From Microbacteriaceae bacterium UBA1487 (GTDB taxonomy: Bacteria > Actinomycetota > Actinomycetes > Actinomycetales > Microbacteriaceae), in assembly GCA_002325245.1 (NCBI GenBank), contig DCRR01000008.1, forward strand, positions 19,595 through 64,496: a DNA stretch of 44,902 bases. Direction: 5' to 3'. Positions 7,016-14,525 of the stretch are shown here, piece by piece. The notes beneath the pieces were generated by a model. That model did no database searches. It saw only the letters and a list, made by a program, of their open reading frames with translations, and had not been told where the DNA came from. Numbering within the stretch: position 1 is the stretch's first letter; every line of letters begins with the position of its first letter. The position numbers were made by a program, and so were the translations under genes.

Positions 7016-8629
7016 TCACTCAGTCGTGGTGCGGTTGCCCGTCTGCGCGGTCGACCGCACCACGCCGCGGGTGACGAGCCACGCGACGATCGACGCGGCC
7101 AGGAACGCGGCGTAGCCGATCGCCCACGTTCCGGTATCCACGGGCAGCGCGTCCCAGGAGTCCGGCAACGGGATCAGCACGAGAAGAAATGCCGCGCTGG
7201 CGAGCAGGTAGCTCGCGAGCCAGGCGATGCGGTTCCACGCCCAGACGTCTGCGCCGAGGAGACCGCGCACCGGGAGGAGCGCAATCGGCAGCGCGGACGC
7301 GGCGGCAATGGTGATGCCCGCGAGAGCCTCCCAGCCCAGCAGCTCGTACCACTCGGGAGCAGCGGACCCGGCGGAGGACCACGCCGAGTACCCGATCCAG
7401 CTGGCCCCGCCGACGATCGCGAGAAAGCCGAGACCGATGAACGAGGAGGTCGCGCGGACGCGGTCGCTGAGGATCGCGCCGAATCCGATGCCGGCGATGA
7501 GCCCGAAGATGACCCCCGGCTCGAAACCGGTGAGGCGGCTGATCACGACACCGGCGACGACGATGATCAGGCTGAGCGGCCGAAATTCGACACGGGGCCG
7601 CGAGCCTCGTGCCGCCAGCGCCATCACCGTCGCGACCACCGCCCATCCGAGCGCGACCGTGACGACGAACGCGGCGAAGATCGCCAGCGTCGTTCGGATG
7701 CCGGTCGGGTCGAAGCCGAAATCGGGGTCGACGAACGCCGAGGCGACCGCGGCGACGACCAGCCCCAGCAGGGCGGGGCCTGCGCCGAGCACGGTGAGCG
7801 GAGGAGCCTGCCAAGGCTCGCGACGCTCGCCGCGGCGGGCGAGGCGTCGCTGCTCGATCCGCTCCATCACGCGGGTCGCGCTCGCGTCCAGCAGCACCGC
7901 AGGGAAGGCGATCAGCAGCGTCAGGATCAGTGCGCCGACAGCCGAGCGCAGCACTCGGTCGAGGCTCAGCGCTTCCGAGGTCGTCATCAGGGTGCTGAGC
8001 ACGCTCGGCGTGTCCGGCCACGGGATGAGCTCGCCGACCGTGGGCTCGGCCGCAGCCGCAGCTGCAGCCGTGGCCGTCGGGGTCGGGATCGCAGTCGGGG
8101 TCGCGAAGACGCCGCACTCCGCTGTGAGAAGGCACGTGGCGCCCGTGACCAATGTGAGAGTGCCGGTCAGGGTGGCGGCGGCGGCAGTGGCCTGAGCGCC
8201 GCTCGGGCACGGCGTCGGCCCTCCGGCAGCGATCGTGCGGGTGAGTTCGGCGGCGTCTCCGTCGAACGCGATGGTGAGCGATCCGGCACCGATCCAGCGC
8301 AACGCGCACAGGTCGCCGAACTCGGGCAGCTCCGCGCGCGCGATCTCGTCGTCGATGGGCACGGCCTGGCCACTCGAGGGCGAGGCGACGAAGTCCCCGT
8401 CGACGATCTCGACGAGCGCGGTGCAGATCGGATCGGAGCAGTCGACGGTGAGCTCGGCGGTGACGTCGAACGTGAATCCGTCCGAGGAGTCGAGCGTGAG
8501 CGAACCGCGATACGTCATCAGCTGATCGACGGGCTCGTCGGTGGCAAGCGCGGCGCCGGGGAACGCGACAGCGAGAAACGAGGCGAGCAGGGCGGCAGCG
8601 GTCAAGGCACGATGGGCCGGGCGGCGCAT
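7016..8629 (-). CDS. Large multi-pass membrane protein with Cys-containing extracytoplasmic domain (FGLLP-motif-like)
   Basis: A 537-residue protein if started at ATG 8629 (MRRPAHRAL), giving a signal peptide ending near GAALATDE; an upstream in-frame ATG (8671) would add 14 residues. Residues about 30-190 form a soluble, probably exported beta-rich domain with Cys in DCSDPICTALVE, FGDLCALRW, TPCPSGA and TCLLTAECG, likely disulfides. An Ala-rich linker follows, then about nine hydrophobic helices. The helices include TGFEPGVIFGLIAGIGFGA and ALPIALLPVRGLLGADVWAW, which resemble segments of actinobacterial proteins annotated as FGLLP-motif membrane proteins. That family has no established function. 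The start is preceded by GGAG eight bases upstream. It converges with leuA. Family assignment is from memory of motif shape and is tentative. Confidence 0.7.
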   Translation of the reverse strand: MRRPAHRALTAAALLASFLAVAFPGAALATDEPVDQLMTYRGSLTLDSSDGFTFDVTAELTVDCSDPICTALVEIVDGDFVASPSSGQAVPIDDEIARAELPEFGDLCALRWIGAGSLTIAFDGDAAELTRTIAAGGPTPCPSGAQATAAAATLTGTLTLVTGATCLLTAECGVFATPTAIPTPTATAAAAAAAEPTVGELIPWPDTPSVLSTLMTTSEALSLDRVLRSAVGALILTLLIAFPAVLLDASATRVMERIEQRRLARRGERREPWQAPPLTVLGAGPALLGLVVAAVASAFVDPDFGFDPTGIRTTLAIFAAFVVTVALGWAVVATVMALAARGSRPRVEFRPLSLIIVVAGVVISRLTGFEPGVIFGLIAGIGFGAILSDRVRATSSFIGLGFLAIVGGASWIGYSAWSSAGSAAPEWYELLGWEALAGITIAAASALPIALLPVRGLLGADVWAWNRIAWLASYLLASAAFLLVLIPLPDSWDALPVDTGTWAIGYAAFLAASIVAWLVTRGVVRSTAQTGNRTTTE

Positions 8630-8749
8630 AGGAGGATCTCCGAGGTCGACGAGCGGGGCGGACCCCTGCATCGAAGCGGGCCCTCGTGCGCGCCAACTTA
8701 GCAGTTCTCAGGATTGCGAGACGCCGACGTCCGTCGTGGCGGGGAGGGG

Positions 8750-9433
8750 TCAGACCTCCGCGTCGGGGGCGTCGCGTCCGAGCCGTCGGGGCCACAGGTT
8801 GCGGGTGATCGGACGCTGCTCGGGCAGGCTCCAGTGGAACAGCACCGCGAGGATCCGCACGACGAAGGTGAGGGCGACGCACACCACGGCGGCGATGAAG
8901 ACGGGCACGCCCAGCGCGACCAGCACGACCAGGCTGGTGGTGCCGACGATCGTCGCCACCGCGTAGAGCGAGCCGACATGCATCAGCGCGATCGGAAGCC
9001 CGAGCAGCAGGTCGCGCAGGATGGACCCGCCGACGGCGGCGAGCACCCCGACGAAGATCGCGGGCACCGCGGGAAGCCCGAGCGACAGCGCCTTCGTCGT
9101 GCCGAGCGCGCCGAACAGGCCGATGGTCAGGGCGTCGAGCACGGTGATGAACGGGGCGATCCGGTTGACCAGGCGCTCCAGCAGCATTCCGAGCAGTGCG
9201 GCCGCCGTCGCCACCGGCAGGTACCAGTTGCTCAGCAGCGTGGCGGGCACCTCGACCAGCAGGACGTCGCGCAGCACGCTGCCGCCGAATCCGGTCGCGA
9301 GGCCGATGATGGCGACGCCGAGCAGATCGAGCCGTCGGTCACGGAACTGCGCGGCGAACGCGGCCCCCTGCATGCTCCCGATTGCGACGGCCAGCACGCC
9401 GATCCAGATGGGGATCTCGAAGGAGGAGGTCAC
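8750..9433 (-). CDS. TRIC/UPF0126-family membrane channel-like protein
   Basis: A 227-residue integral membrane protein with about seven hydrophobic segments and the internal duplication of the UPF0126/TRIC family. The two repeat signatures are GFGGSVLRDVLL (first half) and AVGGSILRDLLLG (second half), each a GG..(L/I)RD motif within the membrane. Members are trimeric cation-channel-like proteins or, for YadS/YicG-type relatives, putative small-molecule transporters; the substrate cannot be told here. A hydrophilic tail with NLWPRRLG ends the protein. The GTG start at 9433 overlaps the TGA of the upstream NAD(P)-binding gene as GTGA (9430-9433), so the two are translationally coupled. Confidence 0.85.
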   Translation of the reverse strand: MTSSFEIPIWIGVLAVAIGSMQGAAFAAQFRDRRLDLLGVAIIGLATGFGGSVLRDVLLVEVPATLLSNWYLPVATAAALLGMLLERLVNRIAPFITVLDALTIGLFGALGTTKALSLGLPAVPAIFVGVLAAVGGSILRDLLLGLPIALMHVGSLYAVATIVGTTSLVVLVALGVPVFIAAVVCVALTFVVRILAVLFHWSLPEQRPITRNLWPRRLGRDAPDAEV

Positions 9434-10182
9434 GGTCCATTGCTAGCACGTGCCGCGCGCGCGGCGAATTCGGCGAATGTTTCTCGGCCGAAGCCGGGCA
9501 GCCCGGTCATGTGGTGCCCGGCCCGGAACCCGCGAACGGTGCGTCCGCCGAGGTGCAGGGTGCGCACCGTCTTGGCGGCGCCGTGCGCGCGATGCCAGAT
9601 CTCGGCGACCTCCGCGAACGACAGGATCTCCGGCCCGCCGACGTCCTCGACGCGTCCGGCCGGCGACTCGCTGGCCAGCTCGGCCAGGCGCTCGGCGACC
9701 TCCGCGACGGCGATCGTCTGCAGTGAAATGTCGAGCACCCGCGTGGTGGCGAGGCGATGCTGCAGCTCGATCAGCTCGACCGGGAAGGAATGGAACTGGG
9801 TGGCGCGCAGAATCGTGAACGGGATCCCGCTGCCCTCGATCACTGCCTCGCACCGCACCTTGTCGCGGTAGTAGAAGTACGGGATGTCCTCGACGCCGAC
9901 GATCGAGACGTACACCACATGCTCGACCCCGGCGTTCGCCGCGGCGCGCAGCAGGTTCTCGGTGCCGTGGCAGTCGCGCCGCCGGTTGGTCGCGAGATGG
10001 ACGATCGTGGCGGCGCTGGCGACGGCCGCCTCCAGACCCGAGTCGCGGTCGAGGTCGCCGGTGACGCGCATTGCGCCGGGATGGCGACTGAGAATGTCGA
10101 CCTCGTGGCCGCGCGAGCGCAGCGCCTCCACGGTCGGGCGTCCGAGCCCGCCTGTTCCGCCGGTCACCAGAGTCGTCGACAT
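9430..10182 (-). CDS. NAD(P)-binding Rossmann-fold protein, atypical SDR/NmrA-like
   Basis: A 250-residue cytosolic protein starting at ATG 10182 with an AAAGGGG ribosome-binding site 6 bases upstream. The frame is open much further upstream, but that part overlaps recO on the other strand and shows no start supported by family or ribosome-binding site. The N-terminus is the dinucleotide-binding motif TLVTGGTGGLGRPTVEALRS. Next come SRHPGAMRVTGDLD, IVHLATN, NAGVEHVVYVSIVGVED, YYRDKVRCEAVIEGSG with the YxxxK positions, and PFTILRATQFHSF. This layout fits the NmrA/atypical SDR group of NAD(P)H-dependent reductases or redox sensors. The substrate is unknown. It is the first gene of a two-gene unit with the TRIC-like protein and diverges from recO across 72 bases. 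Confidence 0.85.
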   Translation of the reverse strand: MSTTLVTGGTGGLGRPTVEALRSRGHEVDILSRHPGAMRVTGDLDRDSGLEAAVASAATIVHLATNRRRDCHGTENLLRAAANAGVEHVVYVSIVGVEDIPYFYYRDKVRCEAVIEGSGIPFTILRATQFHSFPVELIELQHRLATTRVLDISLQTIAVAEVAERLAELASESPAGRVEDVGGPEILSFAEVAEIWHRAHGAAKTVRTLHLGGRTVRGFRAGHHMTGLPGFGRETFAEFAARAARASNGP

Positions 10183-10254
10183 GATCGCCCCTTTGCGAAT
10201 CGCCGCGCTCACTCCAGTGTGCCACGCAGCCGGCTCGCGGGGGAGACTAGGGGA

Positions 10255-10986
10255 GTGCCGACCTACCGTGATGAGGGCGTCGTGCTTCGCACCCACAAGC
10301 TGGGCGAGGCCGACCGCATCGTCACGCTTCTGAGCCGTCAGCACGGCAAGGTGCGCGCCGTCGCCAAGGGGGTGCGCCGCACGGCGTCCCGTTTCGGCGC
10401 AAGGCTCGAGCCCGGCATGGTCGTCGACGCGCAGTTCTACGTCGGGCGCAGCCTCGACATCGTGCAGCAGGCCGACACGATCGGCTCGTACGGCGCCGAC
10501 ATCGCCGACGACTACGGCCGCTACACGGTCGCCATGGCGATGCTGGAGACGGCCGACCGGCTGACGGATCACGAAGCGGGCACCCAGCACTATCTGCTGC
10601 TGGTGGGAGCCCTGCGCTCGCTCGCGCGTCGAGAGCATGACGCGGGGATGACCCTCGACGCCTACCTGCTGCGGGCGCTGTCGATCGCCGGATGGGCCCC
10701 GAGCTTCGTCGACTGCGCCGTCACCGGGGCCCCCGGCCCGCACTCGGCCTTCGTCGCTCAGCTCGGCGGGGTGGTTGCCGACGCGGTCGCTCCGCCGGGT
10801 GCGGTGCGCCTGGACGCCGCCACGCTGGAGGTTCTCGGGGCGCTCCTGGCGGGCGACTGGCCGGTCGCCGAGTCCGCCGACGAGCGGGCCCTCGCGCAGG
10901 CCACCGGGGTGGTCGCCGCGTACACGCAGTTCCACCTCGAACGGGCGCTGCGCTCGCTGCCGCATGTGGACCGATCCGGGGTGTGA
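10255..10986 (+). CDS. recO: DNA repair protein RecO lacking most zinc-finger cysteines
   Basis: RecO loads RecA at single-strand gaps with RecR and anneals complementary strands. The protein has 243 residues from GTG 10255. The N-terminal OB-fold is clear: YRDEGVVLRTHKLGEADRIVTLLSRQHGKV, then VAKGVRRTASRFGARLEP. The helical part follows with DYGRYTVAMAMLETADRLT and TLDAYLLRALSIAGWAPSF. In mycobacterial RecO a zinc site (CxxC ... CxxC) follows this point. Here the equivalent reads VDCAVTGAPGPHSAF ... GGVVADAVAPPG, so only the first Cys remains. The protein ends soon after HLERALRSLPHVDRSG. GAGACT lies 6 bases before the GTG and a GGGGA is adjacent, so initiation could be leaderless or normal. 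Mycobacteria have recO next to uppS; here a five-gene transporter operon separates them. Confidence 0.9.
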   Translation: MPTYRDEGVVLRTHKLGEADRIVTLLSRQHGKVRAVAKGVRRTASRFGARLEPGMVVDAQFYVGRSLDIVQQADTIGSYGADIADDYGRYTVAMAMLETADRLTDHEAGTQHYLLLVGALRSLARREHDAGMTLDAYLLRALSIAGWAPSFVDCAVTGAPGPHSAFVAQLGGVVADAVAPPGAVRLDAATLEVLGALLAGDWPVAESADERALAQATGVVAAYTQFHLERALRSLPHVDRSGV

Positions 10987-11030
10987 ACGACACCGGTGCA
11001 AGAGCGGATTCGGGGGGCCTCCGCAAGCCC

Positions 11031-11036
11031 TAGAGT
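11031..11036 (+). promoter_or_regulatory. Possible -10 box (TAGAGT) of the peptide import operon
   Basis: TAGAGT is the only TANNNT hexamer of good quality in the 110-bp gap before the transporter. It would start transcription near 11043, leaving a leader of about 50 nt that holds a short ACTCC/GGAGT inverted repeat and the GGAGGAA of the first gene. No clear -35. Confidence 0.4.
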
Positions 11037-11096
11037 GATCCCAACTCCCGCTTCGAGGAGTAGTGGTCACAGATGACTGATGGAGGAACCCCGGCC

Positions 11097-12662
11097 ATGA
11101 AACTCACCTCGCGACGCATTGGCGTCGCCGCAGCAGCGCTCGCCGCGACTCTCGTGCTCTCGGCCTGCGTGCCGACCTCGACGCCCGACGACGACACGTC
11201 GATCACCGTGGCCCTGCCCGGGTCGCTCTCCAACCTGTACGTCGGCCAGGAGAACGGGATCCTCAACTACTACATCGCCTCGATCGCGCAGGAGGGGCTT
11301 GTCACCCTCGACGCCGAGGGCGAGATCCAGCCCGCCCTCGCCGAGAGCTGGGAGCAGGTCGACGACCTGACCTACCGCTACACGCTTCGCGAGGACGCCG
11401 CGTTCCAGGACGGCACCGCGGTCACCGTGGACGACGTGATCTTCTCGATCGAGATGGCGCAGGATCCGGAGCTCTCGCCCGGCTTCTCGTTCTACCTCAG
11501 CGGCATCGTGTCCATGGAGGAGACCGCTGATCGTGAGCTGACGATCACCCTGTCGGCGCCGGATGCCTCCTTCGCCACCCTGATGAGCACGACCGGCGTG
11601 CTGTACGTGACCTCGAAGGCGTACTGGGAGGCGAACGAGGGCTCGATCGGCACCGGCGAGGGCCTGCTGCTCGGCACCACGCCGTACCGCGTCACCGAGT
11701 TCGTGCCCGACTCGCATGTTTCGTTCGAGCGCGTGGACACCTGGTGGGGCGGCATTCCCGAGGTCGAGAACGTGCGCGTCGACTTCATCTCGGACGAGAA
11801 CACCCGTCTGCTGGCGGCGCAGACCGGCAACATCGAAGTCGCCTTCAACGTGCCCTTCCAGCAGGCCGATCAGTGGGCTGCCATCGAGGGCGCCGAGGTG
11901 CAGTTCGTCAACGACCTGTCCTACGTCGGCCTGCTCTTCGACCTCGAGGTCGCGCCCTTCGACGACGTCAACGTCCGCGAAGCCGTCGCCCACGCCATGG
12001 ACCGCTCGGCGGTCGTCGAGAGCGTGCTCGACGGACACGGCGAGGTCGCTCTGGCGATTCCGACGCCGGAGTCGCTGATCGCCGCCTACGGCGACCAGGC
12101 GGACGCCCGACTCGAAGCCCTGCCGCAGCGCGACTTCGACCTCGATGCGGCCGCGGCGGCGCTCGCGGCGTCGTCGGTGCCGGACGGGTTCACGGCCGAG
12201 CTGACCTACCCGGCGACCGGTCCGGAGCTGGGCCGCGCCGCGCTGGCGCTGTCGGCGAACCTGGCCGAGATCGGGGTCACGATCGAGGTGCGCGAGGTCA
12301 CGATCGAGGAGTGGCTCGCCACCATCGGCGACGGCGAGCACGGTCTCGGCTACATGTGGTATTTCTCGACGACGGGCGACCCCGGCGAAGTGATCAGCTA
12401 CCTGTACGGCCCCGAGAACCCGTCCCGCTACTCCAACTCGGCGGTCGAGTCGCTGCTCGCGGAGGCGTTCGTCGAGAGCGACCCGACGGTGCGCGCCGAC
12501 CTGATCCTCGGTGCTGAGGAGCTCGCCCAGACCGACCTCGCGAGCTTCCCGCTCTGGTGGGGTCAGTCGGCGACGGCGTTCCTCGACGGCTGGACCATCG
12601 ACACCGACACCCCGTTCGTCTACACGAACCCGTGGCCGGCGCTGCTGACGCGGAGCGAATGA
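11097..12662 (+). CDS. Peptide ABC transporter substrate-binding lipoprotein (family 5)
   Basis: A 521-residue extracytoplasmic receptor that delivers peptides (or nickel or sugars in some relatives) to the permease encoded next. ATG 11097 has GGAGGAA about 9 bases upstream and yields a lipoprotein signal MKLTSRRIGVAAAALAAT ... LSAC; an upstream ATG (11073) would add 8 residues without benefit. Family signals are LVTLDAEGEIQPALAESWEQ, TYRYTLREDAAFQDGTAVTVDDV, and NVREAVAHAMDR in the second lobe, the SBP_bac_5 pattern. It is followed after one base by the permease gene, so this is one transcription unit of SBP, two permeases, a fused double ATPase and a cysteine peptidase. The ligand is not deducible. 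Confidence 0.9.
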   Translation: MKLTSRRIGVAAAALAATLVLSACVPTSTPDDDTSITVALPGSLSNLYVGQENGILNYYIASIAQEGLVTLDAEGEIQPALAESWEQVDDLTYRYTLREDAAFQDGTAVTVDDVIFSIEMAQDPELSPGFSFYLSGIVSMEETADRELTITLSAPDASFATLMSTTGVLYVTSKAYWEANEGSIGTGEGLLLGTTPYRVTEFVPDSHVSFERVDTWWGGIPEVENVRVDFISDENTRLLAAQTGNIEVAFNVPFQQADQWAAIEGAEVQFVNDLSYVGLLFDLEVAPFDDVNVREAVAHAMDRSAVVESVLDGHGEVALAIPTPESLIAAYGDQADARLEALPQRDFDLDAAAAALAASSVPDGFTAELTYPATGPELGRAALALSANLAEIGVTIEVREVTIEEWLATIGDGEHGLGYMWYFSTTGDPGEVISYLYGPENPSRYSNSAVESLLAEAFVESDPTVRADLILGAEELAQTDLASFPLWWGQSATAFLDGWTIDTDTPFVYTNPWPALLTRSE

Positions 12663-12663
12663 C

Positions 12664-13662
12664 ATGAGCGGTGCGCCTCGGCGCGCGCTCCTCGCCGGGT
12701 GGGCATCCTCCTTCTGGGGGATGCTCACCCTGCGGCTCCTCGGAGTTGTCGCGATCGTCTTCGTGCTGTCCGTGCTGATCTTCGGCATGATGCACCTGAT
12801 CCCCGGGGATCTGGTGCGGAACCTTCTGGGTCTGCGGCCCGCAAATGAGGAGACGATCGCGGCGATCCGCGAGCAGTATCGCCTGGACGACCCGTTCTGG
12901 GTGCAGTACGCGACCTGGCTCGGCAACGCCGTGACCGGGGACTTCGGCACCTCGATCCGGTACCAGCTCCCCGTCGCCGACGCGATCGCGCAGCGCATCC
13001 CGCTCACCGCGATGCTGTCGGTGCTCGCCATGCTGATCGCCGCCGTCACCGCGATCCCGCTCGGGGTCGTCGCGGCGCGCTTCCACCAGAAGCCGGTGGA
13101 TCGCGTCGCTACTGGCGTCTCGGTGCTCGGCCTCAGCGCGCCGGCCTTCGTCGTGGCGCTGCTGCTGCTGTACGTGTTCGCGTACTACCTGCCGATCTTC
13201 CCCGTCTACGGCGGCGGTGGCGGCGACCTGCTCTCGCAGCTGTACTACCTGGTGCTTCCCTCCACCGCGCTCGCGGTCGGGCTCGGCGCCATCCTGATGC
13301 GACTGACCCGCGCCGCCATGATCGAGTCGCTCGCGAGCGACTACATCACCTTCGCGCGGTCGCGCGGGCTCGGCGAGGGGCGGGTGCTGCTGCTGGCGCT
13401 GCGCAACTCGGCGATCCCGATCGTCACCGCTGCCGGGCTCGTGTTCACCTACGTCATCGGCGGCACGATCCTCGTCGAGGTGGCCTTTGCGCTTCCCGGG
13501 CTGGGTCTCATGCTGCAGGACGCGGTGCTGTTCAAGGACATCGCGCTCGTGCAGGCTCTCGTGCTGCTGATCGCGGCCGTGATCGCGCTTCTCACCGTGG
13601 CCGTCGACTTCACCTACGCGGTGCTGGATCCGCGTGTTCGCAGCCGGAGGAGCGTCGCATGA
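12664..13662 (+). CDS. Peptide ABC transporter permease, DppB/OppB type
   Basis: A 332-residue inner-membrane permease with about six helices. The first hydrophobic segment is LGVVAIVFVLSVLIFGMMHL, followed by IPGDLVRNLLGLRP and the TM-rich region with GTSIRYQLPVADAI. The EAA-loop that contacts the ATPase is visible as SDYITFARSRGLGEGRVLL, followed by ALRNSAIPIVTAAG. The ATG start is 1 base after the receptor stop. It ends in ATGA shared with the next permease. It forms a heterodimer with the following gene product. Confidence 0.92.
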   Translation: MSGAPRRALLAGWASSFWGMLTLRLLGVVAIVFVLSVLIFGMMHLIPGDLVRNLLGLRPANEETIAAIREQYRLDDPFWVQYATWLGNAVTGDFGTSIRYQLPVADAIAQRIPLTAMLSVLAMLIAAVTAIPLGVVAARFHQKPVDRVATGVSVLGLSAPAFVVALLLLYVFAYYLPIFPVYGGGGGDLLSQLYYLVLPSTALAVGLGAILMRLTRAAMIESLASDYITFARSRGLGEGRVLLLALRNSAIPIVTAAGLVFTYVIGGTILVEVAFALPGLGLMLQDAVLFKDIALVQALVLLIAAVIALLTVAVDFTYAVLDPRVRSRRSVA

Positions 13663-14525
13663 CCGCGCCCAAGACCACGGCCATCGCCCTTGGGCCCACC
13701 CTGCGCGCGGGCCGCGTCGGCTCCGTCGGCCTCGTCGTGACCGGCGGGATCCTGGCGATCGCGCTCGTCCTTGCGGGCTTCGGGTCGCTGCTCGCGCCCG
13801 ACGCGCTCGTCCAGGACATCCTGCTCGGCGTCACCCCGCCCGGCACGCCCGGTCATCCGCTCGGCACCGACGAGCTGGGGCGCGACATCCTGCAGCTGCT
13901 GATCGCCGGATCCGGATCGGCGCTCGCGGGACCGGTCGTGATCGCGCTCGGCTCGATGCTGCTCGGCGTCATCTTCGGCACGGTCACGGGCTACGTGCAG
14001 GGCTGGCTCGACTTCACGATCGGCCGCGTCACCGACCTGCTGCTGGCTCTGCCCGTCGTGGTGGTGGCCATCGTCGTCGCCGGCGTGTTCGGCAGCGGCT
14101 ATTGGGTGACCGTCGCGATGCTCGTCGTGCTGTTCGCCCCCTCCGACATCCGGCTGGTCCGCTCCGCGGTCATCGAGCAGTCGGCGAGGCCGTACATCGA
14201 GTCGGCTCGGATGCTGCGCCTCGGCCCGCTCCGCATCATGTTCCGGCACATCCTGCCGAACGTCTCGCCGATCATCGTCACCAACGCCCTCGTCAACTTC
14301 GCGATCGCCATCGTGGCGCTCTCGTCGCTGTCGTTCCTCGGTGTCGGCGTGTCGCCCGGCGCCGCCGACTGGGGTCGGCAGCTCGACGATGGTCGCGGAC
14401 TGCTGCCGATCAACCCCGCCGCCACGATCGCGCCCGCGATCGCGATCGTCGTCGTCGCCTGCGCGGCCAACCTGCTCGGCGATGCGCTTGCCGCCCGGGC
14501 CGAGCGCAAGGGAGGCGCCGAGTGA
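13659..14525 (+). CDS. Peptide ABC transporter permease, DppC/OppC type
   Basis: A 288-residue second permease subunit. The N-terminal helix is GLVVTGGILAIALVLAGFGSLLA (split by Gly). The family motif GHPLGTDELGRDILQLL is followed by five more helices. The EAA-type loop reads RPYIESARMLRLGPLRIM, then FRHILPNVSPII. The start overlaps the upstream stop (ATGA), and its own stop overlaps the GTG of the ATPase gene (GTGA), so translation is coupled along the operon. Confidence 0.92.
   Translation: MTAPKTTAIALGPTLRAGRVGSVGLVVTGGILAIALVLAGFGSLLAPDALVQDILLGVTPPGTPGHPLGTDELGRDILQLLIAGSGSALAGPVVIALGSMLLGVIFGTVTGYVQGWLDFTIGRVTDLLLALPVVVVAIVVAGVFGSGYWVTVAMLVVLFAPSDIRLVRSAVIEQSARPYIESARMLRLGPLRIMFRHILPNVSPIIVTNALVNFAIAIVALSSLSFLGVGVSPGAADWGRQLDDGRGLLPINPAATIAPAIAIVVVACAANLLGDALAARAERKGGAE

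Noticed and set aside
10183..11070. N-terminal extension of the NAD(P)-binding protein across recO
   Set aside because: The Rossmann motif begins at MSTTLVTGGTG with an AAAGGGG site before ATG 10182. The extension overlaps all of recO and has no family support.
13634..14521. N-terminal extension of the fused ATPase over the second permease
   Set aside because: The extension is Arg/Pro/Ala-rich shadow translation of the permease gene. The ABC domain starts after GTG 14522.
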